Positions 17,159 to 26,239 of a DNA stretch of 64,000 nucleotides are shown here, in pieces. Source of the DNA: Enterococcus phoeniculicola ATCC BAA-412. Lineage in GTDB: Bacteria > Bacillota > Bacilli > Lactobacillales > Enterococcaceae. Location: NCBI RefSeq assembly GCF_000407505.1, contig NZ_ASWE01000003.1, forward strand, positions 310,001 through 374,000. The letters are read 5' to 3'. The translations under genes were made by a program, and so were the position numbers. Position 1 is the first letter of the stretch; each line of letters starts with the position of its first letter. The notes under the pieces are model-generated. The model did no database searches and had not been told where the DNA came from. It saw only the letters and a list, made by a program, of their open reading frames with translations.

Positions 17159-18265
17159 ATGGGAGGAAAGAAACGTGATGGATGGTTTTTCACCAAAAAT
17201 ATCCTAGAGGAGATCAATGAATTACCTGATGAACATTTTGTTGAGAATACACCGCAAGGGGCACCTAAAAAAAAGTCAAAAGAAAAGGTGAAAAAAGGGA
17301 TAGTAATTAATGGGGAAGAAAAAGTAGACAGTACTCATCTATCAGAAAGCCAGTTGGAACGACAAGTTCTTGAACGTGAGCTGAAAAAGTTGCGTAGGGA
17401 AGTCCAAAGAATGAAAGAAGAGGCGAAAAATACGCCAACGATTTCATTAGATACCTTGGCACAGACGCAACGAGAGTACGAAGAAAAGTTGACAAAACTA
17501 AAAGAAGAAAATCGATTACTAGAAGAAAAGACACACCGCTATAAAAAACGGGAAGCACAGCTTTCAAACGAATTAAACGAGGCACAGAAAGCATACAAAG
17601 AAGTCAAAAAAACACTTCCTTTTTTATCCTCCCAAATGGAAGTGACAGAAGAAAGACAAGAAAGTCTGGCTCATACCCTCGACCAAGTGTTACAGGAATT
17701 GTCTGATGCACAATCTGCGTTGGAAGAAAAAAATCAATTACTAGAACAAAAAGAAAAAGAGCTTGCTGAAAAGCAAGAAGCACATGAAACGATGCAGGGA
17801 ACACTCCATCAGTTGGAGAGTCAACTGAAAAAAGAGCAGGACCAAGTTGTTCACCAAGAAAAGCTGCTTCATGAACAAGAAACCAAGTGGTTATTTCAGG
17901 AGCAGGGAGCCGATGGAAACTATGAGGAAGAAGTGCTGCAATTAAAGAGCCAAGTAACTGAATTGACGGCACTCAATGTCTCATTGACGGAAGAATTAAA
18001 TCAAGCAAAGCAAGGTATTGGAGAAATCCTCATTGCTGCCAAAAAGCAAGCGAGTCAGTTTATAGAAGAAGGCAAGGTTGAAGCCGAACAGCTGATTTAT
18101 TCTGCCAAACAAGAAGCGGAAGCACTCACAGGGCAAGCAAAGAAAATTTCAGCTGAACTCACACAATCTCGTCAGACTGTATCCGAATTATATGATGGAT
18201 TACAAAGAACTGTCGATGAACTTTTTGAAAGTAACGAACAAGAAGAAACGAATCCCTCCTCTTGA
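17159..18265 (+). CDS. Long coiled-coil protein, paralog of the 15161 product at its C-terminus
   Basis: A 368-residue cytoplasmic protein. A short N-terminal segment (KKRDGWFFTKNILEEINEL) precedes a long charged coiled coil (about 60-260) and a DivIVA-like C-terminal module (EILIAAKKQASQFIEEGKVEA...SRQTVSELYDGLQ), nearly the same as in the protein at 15161. Two proteins with the same end module suggest homo- or hetero-oligomerisation. No enzyme motif is visible. It closes the run of closely spaced genes beginning with the sortase. Confidence 0.68.
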   Translation: MGGKKRDGWFFTKNILEEINELPDEHFVENTPQGAPKKKSKEKVKKGIVINGEEKVDSTHLSESQLERQVLERELKKLRREVQRMKEEAKNTPTISLDTLAQTQREYEEKLTKLKEENRLLEEKTHRYKKREAQLSNELNEAQKAYKEVKKTLPFLSSQMEVTEERQESLAHTLDQVLQELSDAQSALEEKNQLLEQKEKELAEKQEAHETMQGTLHQLESQLKKEQDQVVHQEKLLHEQETKWLFQEQGADGNYEEEVLQLKSQVTELTALNVSLTEELNQAKQGIGEILIAAKKQASQFIEEGKVEAEQLIYSAKQEAEALTGQAKKISAELTQSRQTVSELYDGLQRTVDELFESNEQEETNPSS

Positions 18266-18380
18266 AGGAGCGGAGGGCAAACCCCAACGTAGAATGTCCC
18301 TTGGTTTTAAGCAACTTTCTTCGTGGAAAAAAAGAACAAAAAAACGATAAAAAAATGTGAATAAGTTAGGAGTAATAAAT

Positions 18381-19481
18381 ATGAAAAAAAGTATAAAATT
18401 AATGGCTGCACTCTCTTTATTAGGGGCCATCTGTCTAACCAGTTTCCCTAGTCAAACACAAGGCTATGCTGCTACAACTGCTGCTGCAGCTACTACTTCT
18501 GGAACGATTATTATTGAATATACAGTGAGGGATACTGGCGAAATTTTAGATAAAGTGACCTACGCTGCAGGAACCTTAACTGTTGGCGACACGCTTCCTG
18601 TGGTACTAAAATCTTTTGCGGGCTATCGGTTAACGGATGCATGGATTTCAAATCCAACGACTGAAATTAAAATTAGTGAATTAGATAAAACGTTAACGGT
18701 GATGTATGTAGTGGATGAAACAACGGAACCAAGTACAACGGAACCAAGCACAACGGAACCAAGCACAACGGAACCAAGCACAACGGAACCAAGTACGACA
18801 GAACCAAGCACGACGGAACCAAGTACAACGGAACCAAGTACGACAGAACCAAGTACGACGGAACCAAGCACAACCGAACCAAGTACAACGGAACCAAGCA
18901 CAACCGAACCAAGTACAACGGAACCAAGTACAACGGAACCAAGTACGACGGAACCAAGTACAACCGAACCAAGCGTAACACCTGCAAGTATTACTGTTTC
19001 AGATAAAGTGATGACAGTAGGGGACAAATTAACCGAAGAAATGATTCTGGACTGGGCAACGTTCAGCTATGAAGGGGATTATATTAGTGGGTTTGAAGTC
19101 ATTGGCGAACCCATTCAAGTAGATGGAAACTCAAATAAACTATTGGAGGCCGGCAGCCATCAGATTCGTTACTATCTGACAGATCTTGACGGAAAACTGT
19201 TAGCAGAAAAAACCATGACCTTGACGGTTAATGAACCAACTGCTGTAGTACCGGATGAAGAAGCAAAGGATTCAGGAAAGACACCCGAGAAGTCAACGAC
19301 TAAAAACCCTGTAGAACCAACAAAAGAACTGCAAGGAACGAAAAAAGAAATGACACAAAAACGTAAAACGCTCCCTGCGACTGGCGAACAAAAAACAAAT
19401 GGCATCATTGGTCTTTCAGGTGTTGTTGGATTAGCCTTGGCTGGAGGAGCTCTTGTTCGTAGAAATCGTCAAAGAAAATAG
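18381..19481 (+). CDS. LPATG surface protein with TTEPS repeat stalk
   Basis: A 366-residue wall protein. ATG 18381 is eight bases after TTAGGAG. Signal peptide ends near QGYAA; then a small MucBP-like beta domain (IIIEYTVRDTGEILDKVTYAAG...), 17 TTEPS pentapeptides, a second beta domain, a Pro/Lys-rich wall-spanning part and LPATG followed by a helix and RRNRQRK. Repeat stalks extend binding domains from the wall. It follows the coiled-coil gene after a 115-bp gap that includes a hairpin at 18254-18277, so it may be transcribed separately. Confidence 0.85.
   Translation: MKKSIKLMAALSLLGAICLTSFPSQTQGYAATTAAAATTSGTIIIEYTVRDTGEILDKVTYAAGTLTVGDTLPVVLKSFAGYRLTDAWISNPTTEIKISELDKTLTVMYVVDETTEPSTTEPSTTEPSTTEPSTTEPSTTEPSTTEPSTTEPSTTEPSTTEPSTTEPSTTEPSTTEPSTTEPSTTEPSTTEPSTTEPSVTPASITVSDKVMTVGDKLTEEMILDWATFSYEGDYISGFEVIGEPIQVDGNSNKLLEAGSHQIRYYLTDLDGKLLAEKTMTLTVNEPTAVVPDEEAKDSGKTPEKSTTKNPVEPTKELQGTKKEMTQKRKTLPATGEQKTNGIIGLSGVVGLALAGGALVRRNRQRK
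18720..18974 (+). repeat. 17 x 15-bp tandem repeat encoding TTEPS
   Basis: Seventeen in-frame 15-bp units (ACGGAACCAAGTACA and close variants). Variation is almost all at third positions, consistent with slippage or unequal exchange. Copy number should vary among strains without frameshift. Confidence 0.92.
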
Positions 19482-19513
19482 GGAAAAAAGTTGACGAAAA
19501 AAGGAGCGAAGAT

Positions 19514-21991
19514 ATGAAAAGAACCTTATTTAAACGGATCTCGCTGTCAGCAATGATTCTTTTAGGCGTTACGCCAGCTCTTGGAACGATTCAAACCGTT
19601 TATGCTGTCTCACAAGAGGCAGCACCAACGGAAGAAACGAAGACTGTAGAACAAATGAATACAAGTGAGTCCATACTGGAATCAAGTTCAGGAGTAGAAG
19701 AAACATCTGAAGACAAACAAGATTCAACGAATAGTAGTCAAACGGAAGAGGGAACCGCCAGCAGTAGTCTTCCTGATTCTATCCCTGATTCGAGTGCAAT
19801 AATAGAATCTGAGGAGACAACACTGGAGGAAACACAACAATCCATAGTACCTACAGAATCATCTACAGAAAGTTCTACACCAGCGATTCAGCGGGCAGAG
19901 GCAGAGATAACCGGAACATGGGGAACAACGACATGGCAGTTAGATGATGCAGGTGTTCTTTCCATTTCTGGAGGGACAGTTGACCTAAATACAGCACAAA
20001 AACCATGGGATGGGACACTGAAAGATAAAATTAAAGAAATTCATTTTACAGGAATGGTTTATTTAAGTGGTTCGGCTCAACGATTATTCGATGAAATGCC
20101 TGAACTTACAAAAATGAACGCCAATCAACTCAACACAAGTCAAGTGACGAATATGACAGGGATGTTTTTTGATACAAGCGGACTGACTGAACTAGATGTG
20201 AGTCACTGGGATACGGGAAAAGTGACATCGATGAATTCCATGTTTTTAGGAATGACTCATTTAAAAACGCTAGACTTAAGTCAGTGGAATACCTCCAATG
20301 TAACGAACATGACACAAATGTTTACCAGAGCAAGCAGCCTTACCTCTTTAGATTTGAGTCGATGGGATACCTCTAAAGTCACGACCATGTTTTCCATGTT
20401 TTCGAAAGCTAGTAGTTTAACCACCCTATTAACAGATCAATGGGATACGTCAACTGTTCAAAACATGGGACAAATGTTTATGGATGCTAGTAGTTTAACT
20501 ACAACTAGTATGGGGAAGTGGAATACAAGCAACGTTACAAATATGTCGCGCATGTTTTATAATGCCAGCAGTGCAGAGACACTCGATGTCAGTAGCTGGA
20601 ATGTTTCTTCTGTAACAACGATGGAGAATATGTTTTATGGGGCAAGAAATTTACAAAATTTAGACGTGAGTCAATGGGATACATCGGCTGTCACTAGTAT
20701 GAAGGGCATGTTTCTTGGCGCAAAAAGCCTGACCCAATTAGCCGTGGATAACTGGGATACGTCAGCTGTAAAAACAATGACGTTATTATTTGCGGGAGCT
20801 ACAAACTTAACAACCTTGAATTTAGGAAATTGGAATACACAAGCTGTAAAAAATATGAGTTCCATGTTTGCGAATACCAGTTCGTTACAAGTTTTGAATG
20901 TAAGTAACTGGGACACAAGCCAAGTAGAAGATATGCGGTTGATGTTTAGTGGCACTTCGTCCTTGACAACTGTAGATTTGACTCAGTGGAACACTCAAAA
21001 TGTGCTAACAATGTACGCTATGTTTGAAGGAGCCAGTAGCTTGACCCAATTGGATCTTTCAAATTTTGATACATCTAAGGTAGAAGACACAAGCTATATG
21101 TTTAGTAAGATGACGAATTTGGCACAGTTGGATGTAAGCAGCTGGAATACGGCGAGTGTGAGGAAAATGAGTTTCATGTTCCGAGAAATGGCTAGTTTAA
21201 AAGAATTAGATGTGAGTAGCTTTGATACCGTTAACTCGGATTGTTCATGGATTTTTTCTAATACTCCTTTAGTGAAGCTCACATTGGGGACGCACTCTAT
21301 CTTTACGAATAGTGGAAACTTTACGGATAGTGGACTGCCTAATAAGGTAGAGGGCTATGCAGATCAATGGGTGGGTGTGAACACAGAGAATAGTTATGCT
21401 TCGAGTATACTTTTTTTAGAAAATTACGATGGAACCATTCCAGATACGTATATACGCAAAGAAGATTCTACCCAACCTACAACAGAACCAAGCACGACCG
21501 AGCCAAGTACAGACCCAACAACAGATCCGAGCACCGACTCAACGACCGAGCCAAGTACAGACCCAACAACAGACCCGAGTACTGACTCAACGACCGAGCC
21601 AAGTACAGACCCAACAACGGAATCGAGTACGGGAGCAACGACCGAACCAAGTACAGACCCAACAACGGAATCGAGTACAGGAGCAACGACCGAGCCAAGC
21701 ACAGACCCAACAACAGACCCGAACACCGACTCAACGACCGAGCCAAGTACAGATTCGACTACCGAATCAAGTAGCTCTAGCTCGGCAAAAGTAGGGCAAG
21801 GTTCATCTAATAGTGGGAAACCAGACGGGAACACTTCCTCTAAAAAGAAACAGCAAAGTATCCTGCCAAAAACAGGAATGCAGACGGTAAACTCCGTTAT
21901 TTCAATGGTTGGCGGACTATTCGTATTTTTCTCTTTTAGTTATTTTGGGATAACAAAAAAGAGATATCAAGGAAAGCACATCAAAAAATAA
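19514..21991 (+). CDS. BspA-like (DUF285) leucine-rich repeat surface protein, LPKTG anchored
   Basis: An 825-residue wall protein. Signal peptide to about residue 32; Ser/Thr/Glu-rich stretch to about 130; then about 14 DUF285/BspA-type repeats of 24 residues, pattern MF..(A/S)SSLT.LDLS.WDTS.VT.M. A TTEPSTDPTTDPSTDS-type stalk (about 655-755) leads to LPKTG, a membrane helix and a basic tail. BspA-like repeats often mediate adhesion to host or bacterial partners; the ligand here is unknown. Its stalk uses the same TTEPS motif as the preceding protein. It has its own RBS (AAGGAG) 33 bp after that gene. Confidence 0.88.
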   Translation: MKRTLFKRISLSAMILLGVTPALGTIQTVYAVSQEAAPTEETKTVEQMNTSESILESSSGVEETSEDKQDSTNSSQTEEGTASSSLPDSIPDSSAIIESEETTLEETQQSIVPTESSTESSTPAIQRAEAEITGTWGTTTWQLDDAGVLSISGGTVDLNTAQKPWDGTLKDKIKEIHFTGMVYLSGSAQRLFDEMPELTKMNANQLNTSQVTNMTGMFFDTSGLTELDVSHWDTGKVTSMNSMFLGMTHLKTLDLSQWNTSNVTNMTQMFTRASSLTSLDLSRWDTSKVTTMFSMFSKASSLTTLLTDQWDTSTVQNMGQMFMDASSLTTTSMGKWNTSNVTNMSRMFYNASSAETLDVSSWNVSSVTTMENMFYGARNLQNLDVSQWDTSAVTSMKGMFLGAKSLTQLAVDNWDTSAVKTMTLLFAGATNLTTLNLGNWNTQAVKNMSSMFANTSSLQVLNVSNWDTSQVEDMRLMFSGTSSLTTVDLTQWNTQNVLTMYAMFEGASSLTQLDLSNFDTSKVEDTSYMFSKMTNLAQLDVSSWNTASVRKMSFMFREMASLKELDVSSFDTVNSDCSWIFSNTPLVKLTLGTHSIFTNSGNFTDSGLPNKVEGYADQWVGVNTENSYASSILFLENYDGTIPDTYIRKEDSTQPTTEPSTTEPSTDPTTDPSTDSTTEPSTDPTTDPSTDSTTEPSTDPTTESSTGATTEPSTDPTTESSTGATTEPSTDPTTDPNTDSTTEPSTDSTTESSSSSSAKVGQGSSNSGKPDGNTSSKKKQQSILPKTGMQTVNSVISMVGGLFVFFSFSYFGITKKRYQGKHIKK
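21475..21772 (+). repeat. Thr/Glu/Pro/Ser/Asp stalk repeats
   Basis: Degenerate tandem repeats with 15-bp and higher-order 45-60 bp periods encode TTEPSTDPTTDPSTDS and TTEPSTDPTTESSTGA blocks. The higher-order units are nearly identical in DNA, indicating recent expansion. Confidence 0.85.
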
Positions 21992-22373
21992 ATAGATAAA
22001 AGTAGTTCGAGTAGTCTGTTGCAGTAAAAAAATTTATTTGGTGGAAGAGTCTAGTGCATGTGCGTTAAGTAATGTTCTAGACTCTTGAAACCGAAATAAA
22101 ATGAGGTACTCGCTTAGCAATCGCTAAAAGTAGTAACTAGCAGATGAAATGACTCACAAATGGAGACTGCTTGTAAAGAGTCAAAAAAAATTACATAAAC
22201 AGTGAACTAATTTCTATAAGAATGAACAATCTTGTTATCCTTCGTTATAAATTAAACTTTTAAAGTGAGCTTGTGTGTAAATCAAAGAAATCAAAAGAAT
22301 GAGCGTCAGAAAATAATCGCATTAAGTAAGACGTTGCGGAAAATAAATATGTTTAGGTGTAAAGGGTAGCTGT
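21992..22373. other. Gene-free gap after the surface-protein cluster
   Basis: About 380 bp without a credible gene. It contains a perfect 10-bp inverted repeat, AAGAGTCTAG (22045-22054) and CTAGACTCTT (22077-22086), with a 22-base loop and no T tract; it may be a weak terminator of the BspA-like gene. The rest shows nothing I recognise. Confidence 0.4.
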
Positions 22374-22724
22374 ATGATGAAAATTTTCAAGAAGAAAAAA
22401 CTATCTGAAAACCCCTTTCAACAAAGTAGTTTTAAAAAATATTTTGGCTTATCTATAGGGTTTTGGGAGCTTTATTCAAAAATAGATAAAGAAACAGGAG
22501 TAAATATTTCTAAAGAGACTGTCCACAAAATTTATAAACAAGTACTTGCCTTACAAGAAAAAAATGTTGTATTTGACCCTTCTATTGAGGAATATGATAC
22601 AACCTTAAAAATTCATATGAAAGATGGACTTCTAATCATCTATGGCAATTGGAACATGAATGAAGAAGAGACCATAGATGAAATTATTGGTGCGAGACTG
22701 TATGAGTATGAAGATAGGACATAA
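22374..22724 (+). CDS. Small hypothetical protein
   Basis: A 116-residue protein with a basic N-terminus (MKIFKKKKLSENPF), no signal peptide and no membrane segment. Alternating hydrophobic/charged patterns suggest a small alpha/beta fold. I do not recognise the family. It is isolated, with a weak RBS, in a stretch that may be accessory. Confidence 0.5.
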   Translation: MMKIFKKKKLSENPFQQSSFKKYFGLSIGFWELYSKIDKETGVNISKETVHKIYKQVLALQEKNVVFDPSIEEYDTTLKIHMKDGLLIIYGNWNMNEEETIDEIIGARLYEYEDRT

Positions 22725-23032
22725 CTAATGTCACTTCGTAAACTCTTAATAAAGATTTGGGAGATGTAAAGATGTACCTACTTGGTGTTGCAAATCACGT
22801 AATTCCACTTCTAAAAATGCACAGTACCTGTTATCGGAGCTGAACACTTCTAATAAGCTGATAGGAAAGTTGCCGATAAGAGAATAGATGGTAGGAAGAT
22901 GAAGTCAAATGAACGCTAGTCGAAAGTTCAAGAAAGGCTTTTAATGAAGTTACTAATCATTTAGAAAGATAGACGAAATTATTATTACGTGAATTCTCGT
23001 AGTTGAAATAGACGAAAGACAGGAAAAGACAA
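22725..23032. other. Gene-free gap
   Basis: About 308 bp with only very short open frames. The longest on the plus strand starts near 22772 and has about 23 codons with no clear similarity. I see no terminator, promoter or repeat here. It could be decayed coding sequence. Confidence 0.35.
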
Positions 23033-23353
23033 ATGAAAAAATATACAGATGAATTTTTTATCCAGCAGGCACAATCTTTTTACAAAGAACATCAGAGACT
23101 TCCAAAAACACGAGATTTTTCATGGGGGAGCACAGCATTACGCCGATTTGGTTCATGGAACTATTTTTTATTAGCAGCTGAGTTAATTTCACCCAGTCAG
23201 GAATTAGATGAACAATTAAAAAGAAAAAAAGAGAAGTTGTGGACAGAATTACTTCAAATTACGTATCTTGAAGGTTGGTATGAAAATGAGGAAAATACAC
23301 GGAGAGTCAGTCATTTAAGAGAAGAAATCGATAAAATAAATAAAAAGCGATGA
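23033..23353 (+). CDS. Small protein with homing-endonuclease-associated (HNH) repeat
   Basis: A 106-residue protein. Residues about 5-50 (FYKEHQRLPKTRDF...LRRFGSWNYFLLAAEL) match the helical 'homing endonuclease associated repeat', a DNA-binding-like module with the FGSWN.A...AG signature. The remainder is charged helix. No HNH nuclease residues are present, so it is not itself an endonuclease. Such stand-alone proteins occur in many Firmicutes with no known role. Confidence 0.6.
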   Translation: MKKYTDEFFIQQAQSFYKEHQRLPKTRDFSWGSTALRRFGSWNYFLLAAELISPSQELDEQLKRKKEKLWTELLQITYLEGWYENEENTRRVSHLREEIDKINKKR

Positions 23354-23426
23354 AATTATTTTTCGTTGAATCAATAAAAAAGGGATGAAAATAGGGACAA
23401 AGGAATCGAGGTGAAAAAAGATACCG

Positions 23427-23960
23427 ATGAAATCAGATAGACAAAAACTTTTAAAGAGTGGGTGCCGAGTAGTCGAACAGGTTGGATTTAGAGGCTTGAC
23501 TGCACGAGCTGTAGCAAAAGAAGGGGCAATATCTACTCAGCCTATATATCTGGTGTTTGATAATATGACAGAATTGCGAGATGAGGTGAGAGACTACATC
23601 TTTTCTTTGATACGAACAAATTACTTTAAAGAGAATAAGACAATTTCTTCCTTTTTACAAAATTATACCAAATTTATTCAAGAGCATCCCGAACTCTATC
23701 TTGCTTTATTTTTAGATCAAAAAGAGATACGCCTTCAGGCAGAAACTTTTTTCCATCGTTTATTGAAAGAAAGTCTTGAGTCACAAACAGATAGAGTAAG
23801 TGAAGCGGGGAGTACCTTTTTACTTTCAAGGATAACAGGAATGGTAGCAAGCTTGATAGAAACAAATGAAATAAAAAACAGACCAGATGTGATTGAAGAA
23901 TTATTGAAAAAAACGGTTATGCATGACCTTCAAACGTTTAAAGAGTGTATGGAAAACTGA
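23427..23960 (+). CDS. TetR-family transcriptional regulator
   Basis: A 177-residue repressor. The N-terminal helix-turn-helix (LKSGCRVVEQVGFRGLTARAVAKEGAISTQPIYLVFDNMTEL, written here in part) fits TetR, with the common '..IY.HF' replaced by 'IYLVFDN'. The C-terminal part is the variable ligand domain. The best RBS (GAGG near 23408) is about 15 bases upstream of the ATG, rather far. Its target is not evident; neighbours are small orphan genes and a convergent HAD gene. Confidence 0.78.
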   Translation: MKSDRQKLLKSGCRVVEQVGFRGLTARAVAKEGAISTQPIYLVFDNMTELRDEVRDYIFSLIRTNYFKENKTISSFLQNYTKFIQEHPELYLALFLDQKEIRLQAETFFHRLLKESLESQTDRVSEAGSTFLLSRITGMVASLIETNEIKNRPDVIEELLKKTVMHDLQTFKECMEN

Positions 23961-23995
23961 GAGTAGTAAAGAAGTAAAATCAGCTCATAGATGAG

Positions 23996-24031
23996 AAGGT
24001 GGGACATAACTAATTAAGTTATACCCCACCC
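23996..24031. repeat. Dispersed palindromic repeat, copy A
   Basis: A hairpin-forming sequence whose ends are GGTGGG and CCCACC and whose centre is ATAACTAATTAAGTTAT. Twenty-seven bases (23996-24022) recur exactly, inverted, at the repeat 56966-57002. It lies between convergent genes and could act as a terminator, though there is no T tract. Confidence 0.7.
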
Positions 24032-24059
24032 TCGAACATCATTATTTTTAATCCATCTA

Positions 24060-24878
24060 CTAGACGATTGGAAATAATTCATCCAACGTTACAAGTACTC
24101 CATCCTGATTATTTGAAGGGCAGATATAGTCTGCTGCGTCCTTAACGTTGTCTGGTGCATTTTCCATGGCATAGCCCCTACCACAATACTTCAACATTTC
24201 AAGGTCATTCCCGCCATCACCAAAAGCCACACATTGTGCAGGTGTAATTCCCCATCTCTGAACCAGTCTTTCTAAACCAGAGGCTTTATGGCAATCTGGA
24301 ATAATTAAGTCAACTGAGCCATGCCCACTACTGGTAGGAGTTAAGGCACCATCTAGTTTATCCTGAAATAATTCATAAAATTTCTCTGTTTGTTTTACTG
24401 GAACAGTGGTTGCAAATTTTAAAATCTGATCTTCTACCTGCTCAAAGTCATCCACCCATCTTATTTTACGATAATAGACACTTGTTGAGTCAAAAAATTC
24501 TTCACTCATTTTTCCATGCTCACAGTAGGCACTCTTTAAGCCACACATGACATTTTTCACTTCAGGGTAATCCTTACAAAATTCAAGAACGGATAGAATC
24601 GCTTCTCTTGAAATATCACCTGCAAACACAAGCTGATCTTTATCTTTTACGAGAGCACCATTTTCAGCAACAAAACTCAATTCATTATGATAGTCAGGAA
24701 AGTGAGAACGCAATTGTTCATACTGATTTCCACTAGCAGCAACAAATTGACAGCCCACTTTTTTCATTCTGGATAAAGCAGCTTTGAATCTTGGAATGTC
24801 ATAAGTATAATCACCTCGTACAAAGGTTCCATCCATGTCTGCAGCAACTAATTTAATATTGTAGGGGTTAGGATTCAT
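24060..24878 (-). CDS. Cof-type HAD-superfamily hydrolase
   Basis: A 272-residue phosphatase of the Cof/YidA type. Motif I is ADMDGTF near the N-terminus, and the terminal acid motif is FGDGGNDLEML; the serine/threonine of motif II (AASGNQ) and a C2 cap lie between. ATG 24878 is chosen because GGAG precedes it by eight bases; an ATG six codons upstream has no RBS. It is separated from the RpiR gene upstream by a terminator, so it is probably a single-gene unit. Substrate unknown. Confidence 0.85.
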   Translation of the reverse strand: MNPNPYNIKLVAADMDGTFVRGDYTYDIPRFKAALSRMKKVGCQFVAASGNQYEQLRSHFPDYHNELSFVAENGALVKDKDQLVFAGDISREAILSVLEFCKDYPEVKNVMCGLKSAYCEHGKMSEEFFDSTSVYYRKIRWVDDFEQVEDQILKFATTVPVKQTEKFYELFQDKLDGALTPTSSGHGSVDLIIPDCHKASGLERLVQRWGITPAQCVAFGDGGNDLEMLKYCGRGYAMENAPDNVKDAADYICPSNNQDGVLVTLDELFPIV

Positions 24879-25048
24879 TAGAGTTTCTCCATTCATTATC
24901 GTTTTTTTGAAAATGCTTTCTTTACACGAGCGATTATACCATTAATATATATAACTTGTATGTTTTTTTTGTATTAAAAAATGAATTATAAGGAGCTCTT
25001 AATGATGTTTCAATATTCAAATGGAATTATTTAATTGAAACAAATGCA

Positions 25049-25091
25049 AAAAAGAATCTGACTATTTTTATAAATGAAGTCCAGATTCTTT
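25049..25091 (-). terminator. Rho-independent terminator of the RpiR gene
   Basis: Ten-bp stem AAAGAATCTG (25051-25060) and CAGATTCTTT (25082-25091). Read on the minus strand it is followed by a run of six T residues, about 50 bp after the stop codon of the RpiR gene. Confidence 0.75.
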
Positions 25092-25139
25092 AAAATTGAT
25101 AGAGTCGCTTTGAAATGAAGGAGAGGGGAAAAGCAGTAC

Positions 25140-25910
25140 TTACAGAGTGTTTTCGTTAGTTGCTTCTTTTACTAATAGAACGGTTTCAAAAATAATTTCA
25201 CTTGCAACACTAAGCATTAAGCGCGAACGAAGTTTTTTTCTTTTTTGAATAGATTGGTGAACCAATAATGAAATATCACTTAGAGTAGCTAAGGGATTAC
25301 TTGAAAATCCAGTAATAGAAATAATTTTTGCGCCTTGGACTTTGCATTCCGAAACAACATCTACAATTTGTTTTTCGTTTCCACTGAGTGAAAATAAAAG
25401 TAGACAATCTTGTTTGGTTGCAACATCAGGAATGTCGCGGATAGGGAAAACTTCGGTATAATCATTTGACCATAGACCGATATTTTTTAATTTTCGGTTT
25501 AACGAATTCACGACACTTGCACTTGAACCAATTCCAACACAAAAAATTCTTCTGCTTTCAAGAATAATGGTGGCAATATTCAACAAAGTATTCTTATCCA
25601 TCATTTCAATGGTGCGAGCAAAGTCTAAGGTAGTGAGATGAATCATTCCTTCAAAGGTTTGTTCAGAAGAAGTTTTTGCGTCTAAAGAACGATTATTGAT
25701 TAATGCATACTTAAATTCAGTAAAGGATTGGTATTGTAGTTTCTTTATGGCACGTATAATAGTTGGTGCAGAAATATGTAAGTTTTCTTGAATGATTTTT
25801 AATTTTAAATTAGGAACGTCATCGTATTTTAAAATGAAATCAATGACAAGTTGTTCCGTACTGGAAAGTTCGTCGTAATGATTTTGAATTTGGTTAAAGA
25901 CAGACTCCAT
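25140..25910 (-). CDS. MurR/RpiR-family transcriptional regulator
   Basis: A 256-residue regulator with an N-terminal HTH_6 domain (STEQLVIDFILKYDDVPNLK, in part) and a C-terminal SIS sugar-phosphate-binding domain (FCVGIGSSASVVNSLNRKL; LLFSLSGNEKQIVDVV). RBS GGAGGGGG precedes the ATG. RpiR-type proteins sense phospho-sugars and repress or activate sugar genes. It stands alone; the amino-sugar genes at 59.9-64 kb include an operator-like pair of palindromes (61591-61637) that a protein of this type could bind, but the link is speculative. Confidence 0.85.
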   Translation of the reverse strand: MESVFNQIQNHYDELSSTEQLVIDFILKYDDVPNLKLKIIQENLHISAPTIIRAIKKLQYQSFTEFKYALINNRSLDAKTSSEQTFEGMIHLTTLDFARTIEMMDKNTLLNIATIILESRRIFCVGIGSSASVVNSLNRKLKNIGLWSNDYTEVFPIRDIPDVATKQDCLLLFSLSGNEKQIVDVVSECKVQGAKIISITGFSSNPLATLSDISLLVHQSIQKRKKLRSRLMLSVASEIIFETVLLVKEATNENTL

Positions 25911-26164
25911 CCTAATCCCCCTCCTTCTTAATAATTGTTATTTATAATAGTATAGCATAAAAGAAGAAATTAGATTTATGAAAAAAATTTGAAATATTAA
26001 AACAGCGTATTTTTTTAGTATAACTGATTTTTTTAAGAAAAAGGGATCAACTAGATACAAAATCAATGTATCAGAAAAAGGGAAACTAGTTATCTAATAA
26101 AAAATAAACAAGAATAATCTATTAAGATAGTTGTTATTTTTTGATAAGCTTAAAAATATTTCTC

Positions 26165-26210
26165 AAACTTGACTATGATCAAGTTTTTTTGTTTAGGCAA
26201 TTGTTATACT
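26165..26210 (+). promoter_or_regulatory. FNR/FLP-type class II promoter of the P1B-ATPase gene
   Basis: The box TTGACTATGATCAA (26169-26182) matches FNR consensus TTGAT-N4-ATCAA at nine of ten positions, within a longer dyad AAACTTGA / TCAAGTTT. An extended -10, TG-T-TATACT, ends at 26210. Box centre to -10 start is 29.5 bp, placing the box near -41.5, the classical activator position. Confidence 0.75.
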
Positions 26211-26239
26211 GCAAACGTAAAAGGAAGGCGGTAAAGTTT

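Noticed and set aside
18623-19027. Long open frames on both strands through the TTEPS repeats
   Set aside because: They are by-products of the 15-bp repeat, which is open in several frames. The same holds for 21424-21834.
26141-26239. N-terminal extension of the P1B ATPase
   Set aside because: The extra codons would cover the FLP box and -10 element, and the strong RBS is just before ATG 26240.
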